Shown: positions 9,108 through 16,619 of the stretch, in pieces
Numbering within the stretch: position 1 is the stretch's first letter
How the letters are laid out: every line of letters starts with the position of its first letter
Source: Acidobacteriota bacterium
GTDB lineage: Bacteria; Acidobacteriota; Blastocatellia; RBC074
Length of the DNA stretch: 64,000 bases
Reading direction: 5' to 3'
NCBI GenBank assembly: GCA_018268995.1
Contig: JAFDVL010000087.1
Span: 1 to 64,000 of the forward strand
Program-made: the position numbers and the translations under genes
Notes under the pieces: model-generated
Told to the model about the DNA's origin: nothing
The model's database searches: none
Seen by the model: the letters and a program-made list of their open reading frames with translations, nothing else

Positions 9108-9479
9108 ATGAAAAAGCTGCTCAACATTCTCAGAAATATCTTTCTTTGGTCGTACGAACGAGCAACCTGGCAATACGACCTGCTCGTTGTCCTCATTATC
9201 GCCACTATCTTTTTTGTACCGGGACAATTCTTCGGTGATCGGGATCGTCCATTGCGAACGCCGAATGAAGAGATTGTGCGCCGTTGGAGTATTGAATCAA
9301 AGAAAATCAGCACTTTTGCTGCTCGTAGCGGCAAAGCAGAAACACTTAAAAACGACCCGAGAGAGGTCGTACAGCTTTACCTGCGCGAAGTAATCCGGCC
9401 TGATATTGAAGTCGCCGATTGTAAAGTCGAGCTAGACACAGGTGGTAAGGTCACAGGGTATAGCGTTTGGTTCCAATAA
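9108..9479 (+). CDS. Small single-pass membrane protein of unknown function
   Basis: A 123-residue protein with a basic aromatic N-terminus, one membrane helix at about residues 22-41 (YDLLVVLIIATIFFVPGQFF), and a soluble C-terminal part of about 80 residues that carries one Cys and ends in VWFQ. I recognise no family. It sits between the ABC ATPase and the LolA-like carrier on the same strand, so it may be an accessory of that transporter. Its helix orientation suggests the C-terminal part is periplasmic. Confidence 0.65.
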   Translation: MKKLLNILRNIFLWSYERATWQYDLLVVLIIATIFFVPGQFFGDRDRPLRTPNEEIVRRWSIESKKISTFAARSGKAETLKNDPREVVQLYLREVIRPDIEVADCKVELDTGGKVTGYSVWFQ

Positions 9480-9559
9480 ACCCCAAGCTTATTTTAGCCA
9501 TCATATGTCCTATTCATTGAAGATTGATTTTAGTTGAATTTGTAAACGGAGAAATTTGA

Positions 9560-10264
9560 ATGATGAAACGTACTATCAGCCTTGCAGTCGTTTGTGCGCT
9601 CTTGCTGACTGCTGGAATATATCAAAAGACTCAAGCCACGGCAGGTGGGCAATTACTTACAGGAGTGCTCGCCAAAATGCAGACCGCGCATCGCAACTTA
9701 CGTTCGATGCGTGCAGGCATGGCACAGGTGCGGCACAATCCACAAATCGGCTCTATCGAAACAGATTATGGAACGCTGATTTACAAACCTGGTGGCAAAG
9801 GTAAAAGCAAATTGCGCATTGATTACACTCGCCCGGATCAAAAAAGCGTTTCTGTTCTTGGAGAGAATTTAGTGTTTTATCAACCACGGATCAATCAAGT
9901 GTTGAAAACCACGATCTCAAAGGCTGCTAAAGGTAAGACCAGCAGCTATTCAGCACTGGTTGGATTAGATAGTTCGCTGGAATCCTTAACCAGAGATTAC
10001 AATGTTGACTACGTCAAAGATGAACTGGTGAATGGCAAACCCACCACGCGGTTGCAACTGATTCCCAAAGCGAGCGGGCCGTTCAGCCGCATTGAATTGT
10101 GGGTAAGCAATGAATTTTGGCTTCCGGTGCAATATCAAATGTTTGAGCGCAACGGAGATTCAACTTTAGTGAAGTTTACGGGAATGGAAATTAATCCAAG
10201 CATTGCCGATGCACAGTTCAACGTTCCGATTCCTTCCGGTACGAAAGTGGTTGATAAGATATAA
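9560..10264 (+). CDS. LolA-like periplasmic lipoprotein carrier
   Basis: A 234-residue secreted protein. A signal peptide (MMKRTISLAVVCALLLTAGIY...TQA) precedes a LolA-type domain: MQTAHRNLRSMRAGMAQVRH, a 'GTLIYKPGGKGKSKLRIDYTRPDQKSV' region shortened here to GTLIYKPGGKGKSKLRIDY, then DYNVDYVKDELVNGKPTTRL and a C-terminal IELWVSNEFWLPVQYQMFE. LolA shuttles lipoproteins between inner and outer membrane. GGAG at 9548 sets the start; two adjacent ATGs are possible. It closes the run that begins with the lipoprotein at 6282, and together these genes resemble a Lol pathway built from non-standard parts. Confidence 0.8.
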   Translation: MMKRTISLAVVCALLLTAGIYQKTQATAGGQLLTGVLAKMQTAHRNLRSMRAGMAQVRHNPQIGSIETDYGTLIYKPGGKGKSKLRIDYTRPDQKSVSVLGENLVFYQPRINQVLKTTISKAAKGKTSSYSALVGLDSSLESLTRDYNVDYVKDELVNGKPTTRLQLIPKASGPFSRIELWVSNEFWLPVQYQMFERNGDSTLVKFTGMEINPSIADAQFNVPIPSGTKVVDKI

Positions 10265-10287
10265 CGTCTTTCTTAAGACACTAAGCA

Positions 10288-11691
10288 TCAGAGATTTAGG
10301 GCTAGGTCATTTTGGCTTGGCCCTAAACTTTTATGCGGTCTTTTCGCTAGCAGTACCATCAGCCCATGTCCCGCAAAAACAGCGATGAAGGGCATCACGG
10401 GTGCGCGAAATCTGCTTACAGCAACAATGCCTCCAGATGTAGCAATAAAGTAGAAGCAGGTGCCAAGCAAAAGGCTTAGAGGGAGGTTATTACGTACTGA
10501 TGTCGTATTTAGCCCAACGATTGAGAGAAAATAAAAACTTAGCAAAAGAACTCCTAATCCCCCTCCCCAAAAAACCAAACTAGGATTCTCAGTAATCGCT
10601 CGTGTTGCCGCCCCCATCAGTCCTTGTTTTGCCATCACATTAAGCAGGCGGCTGGATTTTTGATACAACTTGAAGAGCCTAAAATATTCAATCACGCCAG
10701 GGTCAAAGAGCATAACGAAAAGTCCGCGCACATAAATTTGTGCATAAAGCGCTGGCGTTTGCATTAAAGTTTTGAAGCCTTCCTGTCGGAGATATGCGTA
10801 ACGCTGCCTTGGCTTCCAGGTTTGTTGGTCAGGATGATTGCGATAATAAATATCTGAATCATAATAACCTAGTCGCTCAACGACCTGATAAAAGGGCAGA
10901 CCTTGCTGCTGTGCTTTCACCGCCCCAGCATGATAGAAATACAGAACAATTTCCGTGGTGGTTGAGAATCCTGCATACCCGGTTGCCAAAGTATTTCGCA
11001 CCTGCCACAATCCAATTAATCCCATTGTCAGCAGGCAAAATATAGCTACATTTCTAAACAGGTCGTATCGTTTCTTCGCAATCACCCATATCAACAGAAA
11101 AACCGTTAGCCCAAGAGGTAAAAAGTAGCCGACTGGTCGTGTGTAGGCTGCTGCGGCCAACAACAACGCCGCTACTAACCAATGGCGAAAGGGACCTCGT
11201 TGACAAGCACGAATCAGACTATTAAGCGCTGCGGTAAGAAAGAAAATAAATAGCGCGTCGCTCAGCAACATGCAGCTATACAAAATGCTGAGCGGTTCAA
11301 TACTAAATAAAAAAGCAGCACCGACAGCCGACCTGTCATTACCAAAAATATTTTTAGTAATGCAATAAACTCCATAGCAAGTCAGACAACTTAGGAGAAT
11401 TTGCAGGAGGATGGTAATTAACTCAACATGCCCAAACCAGATTCCAATAGTCAGCAACAAAGGATATCCAGGCGTTCGCATGATTTCTGGTGCGCCGTTC
11501 GTTGAGAAAGTTCCCGTTGCCACTAACTCTGCGGCAGGCTGTAGGTAGGTGCCGCTGTCTTTCGAATAGAAAACAGAATAGTCTGTTGCCCACCACAAAG
11601 CAGTCCCAAACACACTGAGGCGAAGCGCAAATGCAAGAATTAGCGCGGAATGCAAAGACAGATGCCATCTGTCTAGGAATTGAAACCTCAT
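10288..11691 (-). CDS. Membrane glycosyltransferase, GT-C (PMT/ArnT, family 39-like)
   Basis: A 467-residue polytopic protein with about ten membrane helices. The first periplasmic loop has an acidic motif followed by YSKDSGTYLQPA and APEIMRTPGYPLLL, as in dolichyl-phosphate-mannose or polyprenyl-phosphate glycosyltransferases of the GT-C fold, where an Asp in this loop is catalytic. It would transfer a sugar from a polyprenyl-phosphate carrier to a lipid or protein outside the cytoplasmic membrane. It follows rnhB by 28 bases on the same strand and may be the last gene of the ffh-rnhB run, although the functional link is not evident. The acceptor cannot be named. Confidence 0.72.
   Translation of the reverse strand: MRFQFLDRWHLSLHSALILAFALRLSVFGTALWWATDYSVFYSKDSGTYLQPAAELVATGTFSTNGAPEIMRTPGYPLLLTIGIWFGHVELITILLQILLSCLTCYGVYCITKNIFGNDRSAVGAAFLFSIEPLSILYSCMLLSDALFIFFLTAALNSLIRACQRGPFRHWLVAALLLAAAAYTRPVGYFLPLGLTVFLLIWVIAKKRYDLFRNVAIFCLLTMGLIGLWQVRNTLATGYAGFSTTTEIVLYFYHAGAVKAQQQGLPFYQVVERLGYYDSDIYYRNHPDQQTWKPRQRYAYLRQEGFKTLMQTPALYAQIYVRGLFVMLFDPGVIEYFRLFKLYQKSSRLLNVMAKQGLMGAATRAITENPSLVFWGGGLGVLLLSFYFLSIVGLNTTSVRNNLPLSLLLGTCFYFIATSGGIVAVSRFRAPVMPFIAVFAGHGLMVLLAKRPHKSLGPSQNDLALNL
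10295..10331 (+). terminator. Probable terminator of the Lol-like operon
   Basis: TTTAGGGC (10295-10302) pairs with GCCCTAAA (10320-10327), and CTTTT follows. It lies just past the stop of the LolA-like gene and overlaps the last codons of the convergent GT-C gene. The 17-base loop and short T-run make it a moderate candidate. Confidence 0.5.
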
Positions 11692-11719
11692 TTATCTCAG
11701 TGCAGGGGCTGAATTGTTT

Positions 11720-12370
11720 TTATTGGTCAAAAAGCGGCTGGGCTTCGGGCAAGACCTGACGAAAAGTCAGGCGGTGGAGTTTTGAAGGACCAATTTCCCG
11801 CAAGGCTTGCAAGTGCGACGCTGTGCCATATCCAACATTACGGGCAAATCCATAACCGGGAAATTCCTGATCATAATCAACCATCCACCGATCTCGTGCA
11901 ACCTTGGCAATGATCGAAGCAGCCGCAATGGAAACCGACTTCGCATCACCTTTGATAATAGCTTTTTGTTTAATTGTAATTTCTTTTAGTTGCACCGCAT
12001 CCAGCAACAAAAAATCTGGCGCTGGACGAAGCATCCTAATGGCTTCGCGCATCGCTTTGCAAGTTGCTTGTAAGATATTGATGCGGTCTATTTCTTCTGC
12101 TTCAATTCGCGCCACCGCATACGCGATGGCAGATGCACGGATTTCGGCATCAAGCTTCTCACGAACACGGGCTGACAGCTTTTTGGAATCGTTTAGGCCG
12201 ACAGGAAGGCGATTGAAATCAAGAATAACTGCGGCAGCAACGACAGGCCCGGCCAGGGCACCACGACCGACCTCATCCACGCCTGCAATGAATTGCGCCC
12301 CCATTGACTGTGCATCAAGTTCAAAAGTTGAGTCGCAAACGATCTGTTCTATTAACGAATGACGCGGCAT
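11720..12370 (-). CDS. rnhB: Ribonuclease HII
   Basis: A protein of about 216 residues that cleaves RNA in RNA-DNA hybrids, including single misincorporated ribonucleotides. The type 2 RNase H signature GVDEVGRG supplies the catalytic Asp and Glu near residues 32-33. LNDSKKLSARVREKL, the LLLDAV Asp and AAASIIAKVARD complete the family pattern. I chose the ATG at 12370; a TTG at 12421 or an ATG at 12412 would add an odd aromatic extension. The gene follows rplS by about 100 bases in the usual bacterial order rplS-rnhB. Confidence 0.93.
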   Translation of the reverse strand: MPRHSLIEQIVCDSTFELDAQSMGAQFIAGVDEVGRGALAGPVVAAAVILDFNRLPVGLNDSKKLSARVREKLDAEIRASAIAYAVARIEAEEIDRINILQATCKAMREAIRMLRPAPDFLLLDAVQLKEITIKQKAIIKGDAKSVSIAAASIIAKVARDRWMVDYDQEFPGYGFARNVGYGTASHLQALREIGPSKLHRLTFRQVLPEAQPLFDQ

Positions 12371-12474
12371 GAAAAAAATAAAGCGGCGCACCTGATAGAA
12401 ACCTTTGAGCATTTCTATCAAATGCGCCAGAACTTCATAAACCTAATTCGCCAATGGCGCTTAGAGCAATGTAC

Positions 12475-12849
12475 CTATTTAGCTGCCTTCGCGGAATGTG
12501 AGCGAGTATCGCGCTCACGTAAGCGAGCCGCTTTACCGCGCAGTTTGCGGAGGTAATACAATTTCGCACGGCGTACGCGACCATGCTTAACGACTTCAAT
12601 CTTGCCGATAATCGTGGCGTGCAAGGGGAAGATACGCTCGACGCCAATGCCGAAAGATGTCTTGCGAACCGTGATGGATTCACGAACGCCACTGCCACGA
12701 CGAGCAATGACAACGCCCTCGAATGCTTGCAGGCGTTCCTTATTATCACTTTCCTTGATGCGGACGTGAACACGCACGGTATCACCCGGAATAAATTCGG
12801 GGATGTCACCGCGCAACTGTGCGCTATCTATTTGATCCAATGATTGCAT
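12475..12849 (-). CDS. rplS: Ribosomal protein L19
   Basis: A 124-residue L19 of the large subunit, located at the 30S-50S interface. The core FIPGDTVRVHVRIKESDNKE, RLQAFEGVVIARRGSGVRES and VERIFPLHATIIGKIEV is canonical. The C-terminal tail (RERDTRSHSAKAAK) is slightly longer than in short L19 forms. GAGGT lies eight bases before the ATG. It starts nine bases after trmD, in the conserved rpsP-rimM-trmD-rplS order. Confidence 0.97.
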   Translation of the reverse strand: MQSLDQIDSAQLRGDIPEFIPGDTVRVHVRIKESDNKERLQAFEGVVIARRGSGVRESITVRKTSFGIGVERIFPLHATIIGKIEVVKHGRVRRAKLYYLRKLRGKAARLRERDTRSHSAKAAK

Positions 12850-12858
12850 TATGTCACC

Positions 12859-13611
12859 TCAATGTTTCTGTTGTCTTAACTTTTCTTCTACCCAGCGCCG
12901 CTCTTCCTCAGAGAGAGCGTCTTGTGCGAGTAACTTTTCAATTAAATCCGGGCGCATTTTCAGGGTTTTTTCTAACGCTGCTTGCCTGCGCCATTTGGCA
13001 ATATTTGCGTGATGTCCACTGAGCAAAATGTCAGGGACGTCCATCCCGTTGAAGCTGGCAGGCCGTGTGTAATTTGGGAAATCCAGGAGGCCTGTCGAAA
13101 ACGAATCATTAACTGCTGATGTCTCGCTGCCTAACACATTCGGCAGCAACCGCGTAATCGCATCTACCAATACCATCGCCGGAAGCTCGCCACCCGTAAG
13201 CACGTAATCACCGATAGAAATTTCATCAGTGACAAGATGCTGAACAACACGTTCATCTACGCCTTCATAGCGACCGCATAGCAAAATAAGCTGCGAAAAT
13301 TCGCCTGCAAATCGCTGCGCTTCTTGTTGGCGAAAGACCCGACCTTGCGGCGTCAGCAAAACAACGGCGGTTCGCTCGTCTTCTTTTCGCAAAGCCTCAA
13401 CAGCGCGAAAGATCGGTTCGGGTTTCAGCACCATCCCGTCGTCACCACCAAACGGACGATCATCCACAACGTGATGCTTGTCATTTGTAAAAGAGCGTAA
13501 ATCGTGAATATTGATTTCGATCTGCCCCTGCTGCTTAGCGCGGCGGATGATTCCAAAATCAAAAGGGCCGCCGAAAAACTCTGGGAAGATTGTCAGCAAG
13601 TCGAAACGCAT
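12859..13611 (-). CDS. trmD: tRNA (guanine37-N1)-methyltransferase
   Basis: A 250-residue SPOUT-family enzyme that methylates G37 of tRNAs from S-adenosylmethionine and so prevents +1 frameshifting. Recognised features are the N-terminal MRFDLLTIFPEFF, VVDDRPFGGDDGMVLKPEP, the knot motif LLCGRYEGVDERVVQ, and EISIGDYVLTGGELPAM. The start is nine bases after the rimM stop, consistent with one transcript. Length matches the family. Confidence 0.97.
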   Translation of the reverse strand: MRFDLLTIFPEFFGGPFDFGIIRRAKQQGQIEINIHDLRSFTNDKHHVVDDRPFGGDDGMVLKPEPIFRAVEALRKEDERTAVVLLTPQGRVFRQQEAQRFAGEFSQLILLCGRYEGVDERVVQHLVTDEISIGDYVLTGGELPAMVLVDAITRLLPNVLGSETSAVNDSFSTGLLDFPNYTRPASFNGMDVPDILLSGHHANIAKWRRQAALEKTLKMRPDLIEKLLAQDALSEEERRWVEEKLRQQKH

Positions 13612-13620
13612 ACCGCCATC

Positions 13621-14160
13621 TCACAAATCCAACAACCCGTCCGGTGGAATCACAACAATCTTCTTGTTAGCAGTGTCAACTTCTGGACAAATGTCATGGG
13701 TCAGGGGAATCAGGATTTCCTTATCCTGCCCTTTGACCGCTAACAAAGGAGCAGCGCCATAGTCTTCCACTCTTGCCACAGTGCCAACAAAATGCCCATC
13801 ACCAGTTACAACTTCGCAGCCTTCAAGGTCGAAGACGAAATATTCATCTTCATCCAGTTCAACCAACTCATCAGGGCGAATTACAAGACTGGCATCACGT
13901 AGCGTTTCGGCCTTATCCGCATCGTCATAACCAACAAATTTCAAAACGACGCGGCCTTTGTGAAACCAATGATTTTCCAGCTTGAACACACCCAACACCG
14001 CTCCACCACGCGTAATCGTAATTTCATCAAGCTCGGCAAAACGATCAGGAAAATCAGTTAAAATGTCCGCAATTACTTCGCCACGAATCCCTTGCGGACG
14101 TGCAATACGCGCAATTGATATGAAATCTTCAATTTTTGCTACGTCAGGCTCCGCAATCAC
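13621..14160 (-). CDS. rimM: Ribosome maturation factor RimM
   Basis: A 179-residue protein for 16S rRNA maturation, which binds S19 in the 30S head. The N-terminal RimM beta-barrel shows IARIARPQGIRGEV, and the C-terminal PRC-barrel shows EYFVFDLEGCEVV and PLTHDICPEVDTANKKIVV. The frame begins with GTG at 14160; no better start is present. It lies between khpA and trmD in the conserved cluster. Confidence 0.95.
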   Translation of the reverse strand: MIAEPDVAKIEDFISIARIARPQGIRGEVIADILTDFPDRFAELDEITITRGGAVLGVFKLENHWFHKGRVVLKFVGYDDADKAETLRDASLVIRPDELVELDEDEYFVFDLEGCEVVTGDGHFVGTVARVEDYGAAPLLAVKGQDKEILIPLTHDICPEVDTANKKIVVIPPDGLLDL

Positions 14161-14187
14161 AATTTATCATTCCAGCGAACTGAGAGC

Positions 14188-14418
14188 TTATTCCAAAATT
14201 TCCAGTACGAAACGTTTTTTCAATTTCGTACCCGACGCGGCCAAAATTGTCCGAATTGCTCTTGCCGTCCGCCCTTGCCGTCCGATGACTTTACCTAAGT
14301 CGCCAGGAGCAACGCGTAATTCAACAACAGTTTTCTGGTCTCGTTCGACCTCTTTGACATTGACCTCGTCTGGATGATCCACCAACGCCTTGGCTATCAA
14401 CTCCACGAGTTCCTTCAT
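14188..14418 (-). CDS. khpA: KH-domain RNA-binding protein KhpA
   Basis: A 76-residue single KH domain (YlqC/KhpA). The RNA-binding GxxG loop lies in GKVIGRQGRTARAIRTIL. In other bacteria KhpA partners with KhpB/Jag and influences cell elongation and RNA stability. GGAGG lies upstream of the ATG. Its place between rpsP and rimM is the usual one. Length is normal for the family. Confidence 0.94.
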   Translation of the reverse strand: MKELVELIAKALVDHPDEVNVKEVERDQKTVVELRVAPGDLGKVIGRQGRTARAIRTILAASGTKLKKRFVLEILE

Positions 14419-14539
14419 TATCTAACCTCCACAATGAGTGAAAAAATTTCTTGCACCTCGGTTGTGGGGAGAATACAGGTCAGTCCAGAACACAACCCGG
14501 GAAAGTTTTGCATTTGCGCTTGAGATACAGCGAAAACAG

Positions 14540-14794
14540 TTAAGCTATGGCTGCTGCCTCAGGAGCGCTCTTGCGAATTAAATTCCGTACGGTCTCAGTC
14601 GGCTGCGCACCGCACTTGAGCCAGTATTGGATCCGTTCGTGATTGAGTTTGAGTTCCAGAGCATCACGACAGGGATTGTAATGCCCAACAATCTCAACAA
14701 ACCGTCCATCACGTTTGCCACGCTTTTCCGCGACAACTACGCGGTAAAAAGGCCGCTTCTTTGCGCCCATTCGAGTTAATCTAATTGCTAACAA
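14540..14794 (-). CDS. rpsP: Ribosomal protein S16 (TTG start)
   Basis: An 84-residue S16 of the small subunit: LAIRLTRMGAKKRPFYRVVVAEKR, then GRFVEIVGHYNP and ERIQYWLKCGAQPTETVRNLI. The start codon is TTG at 14794, supported by GGAGG about eight bases upstream (CCTCC at 14803-14807 on the plus strand). A later ATG would remove the conserved first strand. A gap of about 120 bases separates it from khpA. Confidence 0.96.
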   Translation of the reverse strand: MLAIRLTRMGAKKRPFYRVVVAEKRGKRDGRFVEIVGHYNPCRDALELKLNHERIQYWLKCGAQPTETVRNLIRKSAPEAAAIA

Positions 14795-14824
14795 CGTTAT
14801 TACCTCCGAATCGAAATCAGCGAA

Positions 14825-16228
14825 TCATCTCCGCTTTTTCTTCTTAGCCTTGTTTTTCTTTTTGCCGCCAATGCCGGCAATTCGTTGAGCGACTTTGCCG
14901 CCCAAGCCGCCTAACATTCCACCGCCCATCATTTGCTTCATCATTTGCTTCATTTGCACATATTCCTGAAGCATCTGATTGACTTCATTTACTGAAGTAC
15001 CACTGCCACGGGCAATCCGTTTGCGCCGCGAAATATTGATGATCAGATGATTATCGCGCTCACCTGGCGTCATTGAACCGATAATCGCTTCAGTGCGTTT
15101 GAGTTGTTTTTCCATTTGCGTTGACATTTCCGGGGTCAACTTTGGCATCCCCTTGAACATGTCTCCTGGCAACAAACTCATTACACTTTGTAAAGAGCCA
15201 AGTTTTTTAATCTGGCCCAGTGAATCACGGAAATCTTCGAGCGTAAATTCGTTCCGCTCAAATTTCGCCTGCATTTCCTCGGCTTTTTTCGCGTCAATTT
15301 CGGATTGCGCCTTTTCAATCAGCGACATCACGTCGCCCATTCCAAGAATGCGCGAAGCAATCCGATCAGGATAGAAAGGATCAAGCGCATCGTACTTTTC
15401 GCCGACGCCCACAAATTTAATTGGCTGCCCAATTACTTCTTTGATTGAAAGAGCCGCGCCGCCGCGAGCGTCGCCGTCCATTTTAGTCAGGATTACGCCC
15501 GTGATGCCAACCTGATTGTGAAACTCGGTGGCACTCTTGACGGCATCCTGTCCGGTCATCGCGTCAGCCACAAACAGCGTTTCTGTCGGCTGCATTTCGG
15601 CTTTGATGTTGCGCAATTCATCCATCAGCGCGTCATCAATATGCAAACGACCCGCAGTGTCAATCATCAATGTGTCAAAGCCAAGCTGTTCACAGTGCTT
15701 GCGGGCGGCGCGACATAGTTCTAACGGATCATTCAGGCCGCTTCCATCAAACACCGGAATGCCAATCGCCTTACCAATTACAGCTAGCTGATCGCGAGCA
15801 GCAGGACGATAAACGTCTACTGAAAGCAACAAGGGCGTGCGATTCTGATTTTCCTTCAGCCATTTTGAAAGCTTACCTGTCGAGGTTGTTTTCCCAGAAC
15901 CTTGCAATCCGACGATCATCACGCTGTTCGGGCGCTTGGAAGTAAAGAGCAAGCGTGAAGACGTCCCCCCAAGCATTTCAACCAACTCGTCATTTACAAT
16001 CTTGACGACCTGTTGCCCAGGATTCAGCCCTTCCATGACATCGGCACCAACAGCTTTGGTTTTGACTCGCTCAATGAAATTCTTGACTACCTTGAAGTTA
16101 ACATCTGCTTCCAGCAGCGCAATGCGAATCTCGCGCATCGCCAATTCCAGATGCTCTGGCGTCAAGCGGCTTTCGCCACGCAAATCCTTGAGAACCTTTT
16201 TGAGCTTATCTGACAGAGCCTCAAACAT
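14825..16228 (-). CDS. ffh: Signal recognition particle GTPase Ffh
   Basis: A protein of about 467 residues that binds signal sequences of nascent membrane proteins and 4.5S RNA and docks with FtsY. N-domain MFEALSDKLKKVLKDLRGES; G-domain with P-loop GLQGSGKTT, DVYRPAARDQL, DTAGRLH and TKMDGDARGG; M-domain rich in Met (MLQEYVQMKQMMKQMMGGGM) with the RNA-binding RRKRIARGSGT. The C-terminus is a lysine-rich tail. I chose the ATG at 16228 over an in-frame TTG six bases earlier. It is the first gene of the cluster, with a candidate promoter at 16278-16307. Confidence 0.97.
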   Translation of the reverse strand: MFEALSDKLKKVLKDLRGESRLTPEHLELAMREIRIALLEADVNFKVVKNFIERVKTKAVGADVMEGLNPGQQVVKIVNDELVEMLGGTSSRLLFTSKRPNSVMIVGLQGSGKTTSTGKLSKWLKENQNRTPLLLSVDVYRPAARDQLAVIGKAIGIPVFDGSGLNDPLELCRAARKHCEQLGFDTLMIDTAGRLHIDDALMDELRNIKAEMQPTETLFVADAMTGQDAVKSATEFHNQVGITGVILTKMDGDARGGAALSIKEVIGQPIKFVGVGEKYDALDPFYPDRIASRILGMGDVMSLIEKAQSEIDAKKAEEMQAKFERNEFTLEDFRDSLGQIKKLGSLQSVMSLLPGDMFKGMPKLTPEMSTQMEKQLKRTEAIIGSMTPGERDNHLIINISRRKRIARGSGTSVNEVNQMLQEYVQMKQMMKQMMGGGMLGGLGGKVAQRIAGIGGKKKNKAKKKKRR

Positions 16229-16277
16229 AATCAACCAGCTTCATTAAAGACAAAGCGAGCTACACACAAAAGCGGTA

Positions 16278-16307
16278 AGGATAGAAAACCAAGGGTGATA
16301 TTGTCAA
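16278..16307 (-). promoter_or_regulatory. Candidate sigma-70 promoter of the ffh cluster
   Basis: On the minus strand TTGACA (16302-16307) is followed after 18 bases by TATCCT (16278-16283). Transcription would start near 16270 and give a leader of about 40 bases before the ffh ATG. The -35 box is perfect and the -10 box moderate. No RNA evidence is available. Confidence 0.45.
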
Positions 16308-16402
16308 GAAAAGCTTCGGGTTTAGAGAAAATTCAGATTGGCCGCTTTCTGGATGTTGCAGGCTTCAACCTCTCAATTTCGCTTCCTTATACCTAAAAGT
16401 CT

Positions 16403-16419
16403 ATGGCTCTCAGGGCCAT
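16403..16419 (-). terminator. Weak candidate terminator in the ffh / TonB receptor spacer
   Basis: The spacer 16229-16619 holds no gene that I can support. ATGGC (16403-16407) pairs with GCCAT (16415-16419); on the minus strand it is followed by AGACTTTT. It could end transcription from the TonB-receptor gene. A second, bulged stem, AGCGGAAC/GTTCCCGCT, lies near 16465-16510. Neither is strong. Confidence 0.25.
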
Positions 16420-16619
16420 TTTCAGATTATTTTGTCCGACTTATTTCGTTAAGCGTTAGAGCAGACAGCGGAACAAATTTTATCTAAATCTCGCAAGCCC
16501 GTTCCCGCTAAACTATGATCTCAACAGGCAGTGTGATTTTATTGAGCCTTGAGCAGTTGGACTATCTCCAACCACGCGCTGGGGTGTAAATAGTGCTCCT
16601 TCCCAGCTCCTCAAAAGAG

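Noticed and set aside
16465..16510. A bulged stem between ffh and the TonB receptor
   Set aside because: The loop is long, there is a bulge, and no T-run follows on either strand. Not called as a terminator or RNA.
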